DNA of 52,772 nt from positions 1-52,772 of the forward strand of contig VGXM01000021.1 of NCBI GenBank assembly GCA_016873295.1, in the 5' to 3' direction. Of the stretch, positions 50,689-52,772 are shown one piece after another. How positions within the stretch are numbered: the stretch's first letter is position 1; the number at the start of each line of letters is the position of its first letter. Made by a program: the position numbers and the translations under genes. A model generated the notes under the pieces. It was not told the DNA's origin and searched no databases. It worked only from the letters and a program-made list of their open reading frames with translations. Origin of the DNA: Phycisphaerae bacterium (GTDB lineage Bacteria > Planctomycetota > Phycisphaerae > Phycisphaerales > UBA1924).

Positions 50689-52542
50689 ATGCGTGACCAT
50701 TCCGGGGCGTTGCGTGGGCGCGGCGTGGCGGAGGTGGCGTGGGTGGGGTCGCTGGGCGTCGCGGCGCTCCTGGCGGCCGTCGCCGCCGGCACGGTGCCGA
50801 CCACGATCCGCGACTTCATCCAGGGGGGCACGCAGCCCAACTCGATCCCGTTCCCGCTGGTGAGCGCCGGGGCCTCGTGCGTGCATTGTCACGGCGATTA
50901 CGACGACGAGCACGAGCCCTACCGCCCGTGGGCGGCGAGCCTGATGGGGCAGGCGGCCCGCGACCCGGTCTTCCACGCGTGCATGACGATCGCGAACCAG
51001 GACGCGGCGTTCGCGGGGGAGTTCTGCCTGCGGTGCCACACGCCGCAGGGCTGGCTGGAGGGCCGGAGCACGCCCCCCGACGGCTCGATGCTGATGGGGG
51101 CGGACTGGGAGGGCGTCGCGTGCTCGGTGTGCCACCGGATGGTGGACCCGGTGTACCACCCCGGGGCTTCGCCGCCGGAGGACATGGCGATCCTGGCGGG
51201 CTTGCCGCGCCCGCCGGTGAACGCGGGGAACGGGTCGTACATCATGGACCCGGAGGATCGGCGTCGGGGCCCGCGCGTGATCACGCCGCAGGCGACGTAC
51301 CACGAGTGGCTCCGGTCGCCCTTCCACCGCGATTCGTCGATGTGCGCCACGTGCCACGAGGTGAGCAACCCCGTGTATTCGCGCCAGCCCGACGGCTCGT
51401 ACCGCCTGAACCAGCTCGACGCGCCCCACCCGACCGGCAACAGGTACGATCAGTTTCCCATCGAGCGCACGTACAGCGAGTGGCTGCACTCCTCGTTCGC
51501 GCAGGGACCGATCGACATGGGCGGACGCTTCGGCGGGACCAACCCGCTGGTCGGATCGTGCCAGGACTGCCACATGCCCAGGGGCACGGGCACGGGGTGC
51601 TTCCCCGATCTGGACCCGCCCGTGCGCAAGGACCTGGCCCAGCACCATTTCCCGGGCGGCAACACCTGGGTGCTCCGCGCCGTCCACTCGCTCTACCCGC
51701 ACTGGGAGACGGACCTGACCGACGCGCTGGTGGACGCGGCGGTGGCGCGCACCGAGTCGTTCCTGCGGGCGGCGTCGGACCTGGAGCTGACCGCCGGGCT
51801 GGGGCGCCTGCGGGTCCGCGTGATCAACCAGACCGGTCACAAGCTTCCGACGGGGTACCCCGAGGGTCGGCGGATGTGGGTCAACGTGCGGTTCCACGAC
51901 GCGCAGGGGGCGATCGTGTCGGAGCGCGGCGCGTACGACTGGGGCACGGCGACGCTCTCGACGGGCGACACCAAGGTGTACGAGGCGAAGATCGGGCTGG
52001 ACGCCCACGCCGCGGGGCTGACGGGCAAGCCGGCGGGCCCCGGGTTCCACTTCGCGATCAACAACACGTGGTTCCTGGACAACCGAATCCCGCCGCGGGG
52101 CTTCACGAACGCGGCGTTCGCGGGCGTGCAGGCGGCGCCGGTGGCGTATGCCTATGCCGACGGGCAATACTGGGATGACACGCTGTACGAGATCCCGCCG
52201 GGGGCGGCGTCGGCGCGGGTGCGGGTGTACTTCCAGACCACGTCGCGCGAGTACATCGAGTTCCTCCGCGACGCGAACACCACCAACAACACCGGGCAGG
52301 TCGCCTACGCCCAGTGGGCGGCGCACGGCAAGGGCGCCCCGGCCCTGATGGACGACGGGCAGATCACGCTGCCCGAATGCCCCGCCGACCTCAACGGCGA
52401 CGGGGCGGTGGACTTCAACGATTTCCTGGAGTTCCTGAACCTGTTCAACGCCGAGGATCCGATCGCCGACGTGAACATGGACGGGGCGGTGGACTTCAAC
52501 GACTTCCTCGAGTTCCTGAACCTCTACAACGCCGGCTGCTGA
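50689..52542 (+). CDS. Secreted five-haem c-type cytochrome with dockerin-like C-terminus
   Basis: The 617-residue precursor starts at ATG 50689 with a hydrophobic signal (VAWVGSLGVAALLAAVAAGT). Five CxxCH haem-attachment motifs follow at residues 64 (CVHCH), 113 (CLRCH), 145 (CSVCH), 219 (CATCH) and 291 (CQDCH). A beta-rich domain follows (about 340-560; NQTGHKLPTGYPEGRRMWVN supplies a possible haem-ligand His, as in related multihaem proteins). The end (564-617) is two EF-hand-type dockerin repeats, DLNGDGAVDFNDFLEFLNLF and VNMDGAVDFNDFLEFLNLYN, terminating AGC. Dockerin-like ends finishing in Gly-Cys are a feature of Phycisphaerales exported proteins. It is probably surface-anchored and transfers electrons; partner unknown. 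Confidence 0.9.
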   Translation: MRDHSGALRGRGVAEVAWVGSLGVAALLAAVAAGTVPTTIRDFIQGGTQPNSIPFPLVSAGASCVHCHGDYDDEHEPYRPWAASLMGQAARDPVFHACMTIANQDAAFAGEFCLRCHTPQGWLEGRSTPPDGSMLMGADWEGVACSVCHRMVDPVYHPGASPPEDMAILAGLPRPPVNAGNGSYIMDPEDRRRGPRVITPQATYHEWLRSPFHRDSSMCATCHEVSNPVYSRQPDGSYRLNQLDAPHPTGNRYDQFPIERTYSEWLHSSFAQGPIDMGGRFGGTNPLVGSCQDCHMPRGTGTGCFPDLDPPVRKDLAQHHFPGGNTWVLRAVHSLYPHWETDLTDALVDAAVARTESFLRAASDLELTAGLGRLRVRVINQTGHKLPTGYPEGRRMWVNVRFHDAQGAIVSERGAYDWGTATLSTGDTKVYEAKIGLDAHAAGLTGKPAGPGFHFAINNTWFLDNRIPPRGFTNAAFAGVQAAPVAYAYADGQYWDDTLYEIPPGAASARVRVYFQTTSREYIEFLRDANTTNNTGQVAYAQWAAHGKGAPALMDDGQITLPECPADLNGDGAVDFNDFLEFLNLFNAEDPIADVNMDGAVDFNDFLEFLNLYNAGC

Positions 52543-52544
52543 CT

Positions 52545-52772
52545 TTACAACGCCACTTTCTGGCAGCACGAGATGCATGTTTCAGGGGCGACTCCGCGTG
52601 TGCGGAGTTGCTCTTTTCGTTTCTTGGCGTGACTCTCGCGCGCGTCGGCGATGTTGGCCTGGTGGTATGCGATGATCCGCAGCAGCCGCGCCAGCAGGCG
52701 CTCGCGGCGTTCAGGCGACTTCGACCAGCTCGCGCGGATCAGCACACCCGTCGCCAACCGCAGCTGGCAGAT
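52545..52772 (-). CDS. C-terminal part of an IS transposase (partial at window edge)
   Basis: The minus-strand frame is open to the window edge, so the start lies beyond 52772. It reads LATGVLIRASWSKSPERRER, LLARLLRIIAYHQANIADAR, ESHAKKRKEQL. This resembles the C-terminus of IS4-type transposases common in planctomycetes (an R...YHQxxNAxAxxSHxxxR helix). The last 20 residues overlap a terminator-like hairpin and may not be native. Only 75 residues are visible, so completeness is unknown. Confidence 0.6.
   Translation of the reverse strand: MCQLRLATGVLIRASWSKSPERRERLLARLLRIIAYHQANIADARESHAKKRKEQLRTRGVAPETCISCCQKVAL
52588..52616 (+). terminator. Rho-independent terminator after the multihaem gene
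   Basis: The stem GCGACTCCGC / GCGGAGTTGC (one mismatch, loop GTGT) is followed by TCTTTT. It lies 46 bases behind the cytochrome stop and is oriented to end that transcript. It overlaps the end of the IS remnant, so it may belong to the IS. Confidence 0.65.

Overview
The window is very GC-rich (roughly 70%) with dense coding. It looks like chromosomal DNA of a member of the Planctomycetota, probably close to the Phycisphaerales. The evidence is a secreted multihaem protein ending in a dockerin-like repeat that terminates in Gly-Cys, a fibro-slime-domain protein, a type II secretion / type IV pilus (T2SS/T4P) locus with very large pseudopilin-like proteins, and planctomycete-style transposon debris. 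The assignment rests on recognised protein families only; no search was run.

Layout. (1) 1-5978: assembly platform of a T2SS/T4P-like machine: the end of a PilM/PilN-like protein, PilO-like, a proline-rich PilP/GspC-like protein, a secretin (GspD/PilQ) and a lipoprotein. (2) 5978-6880: a broken IS5-family transposase abutting a partial copy of a structured repeat. (3) 6878-10983: ion and stress genes (two UspA proteins, a CaCA exchanger, a cation:proton antiporter) and a small ORF that looks like a deletion scar joining a trehalose-phosphate synthase to a GH15 hydrolase. A full copy of the structured repeat follows the second UspA gene. (4) 11214-12949: rhodanese and a Gfo/Idh/MocA oxidoreductase. 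(5) About 12950-18450: a graveyard of IS ends, an internally deleted IS1380 element, IS3 and IS110 remnants, a sucD fragment, palindromic repeats and one intact secreted-protein gene, bounded by tRNA-Gly(TCC). (6) 18439-20881: a pseudouridine synthase-methyltransferase fusion and a stand-alone CoaB. (7) 21207-37765: PilB-like ATPase, PilT, a second PilB/GspE ATPase, GspF/PilC, then five pseudopilin-like genes encoding proteins of 334, 407, 372, 568 and 1693 residues. A second full copy of the structured repeat and tRNA-Pro(TGG) follow. (8) 38717-45991: MgtC/DUF4010 membrane protein, zinc-ribbon membrane protein, TPR membrane protein, acyl-CoA mutase large subunit and fibro-slime protein. (9) 46078-50138: a LysW-type amino-group-carrier operon on the minus strand (lysW-lysX-lysY-lysZ-lysK). 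(10) 50689-52772: five-haem secreted cytochrome and the end of an IS transposase.

How the genes fit together. Regions 1 and 7 supply the secretin, inner-membrane platform, motor ATPases and filament subunits of one envelope machine, split by about 15 kb that includes the IS graveyard. Only a prepilin peptidase is clearly missing from the window. Secreted proteins nearby (five-haem dockerin protein, fibro-slime protein, 377-residue exported protein) are plausible but unproven clients. The most unusual signals are the oversized pseudopilins and a 189-190 bp multi-hairpin repeat found three times, each time directly at the stop codon of a gene.
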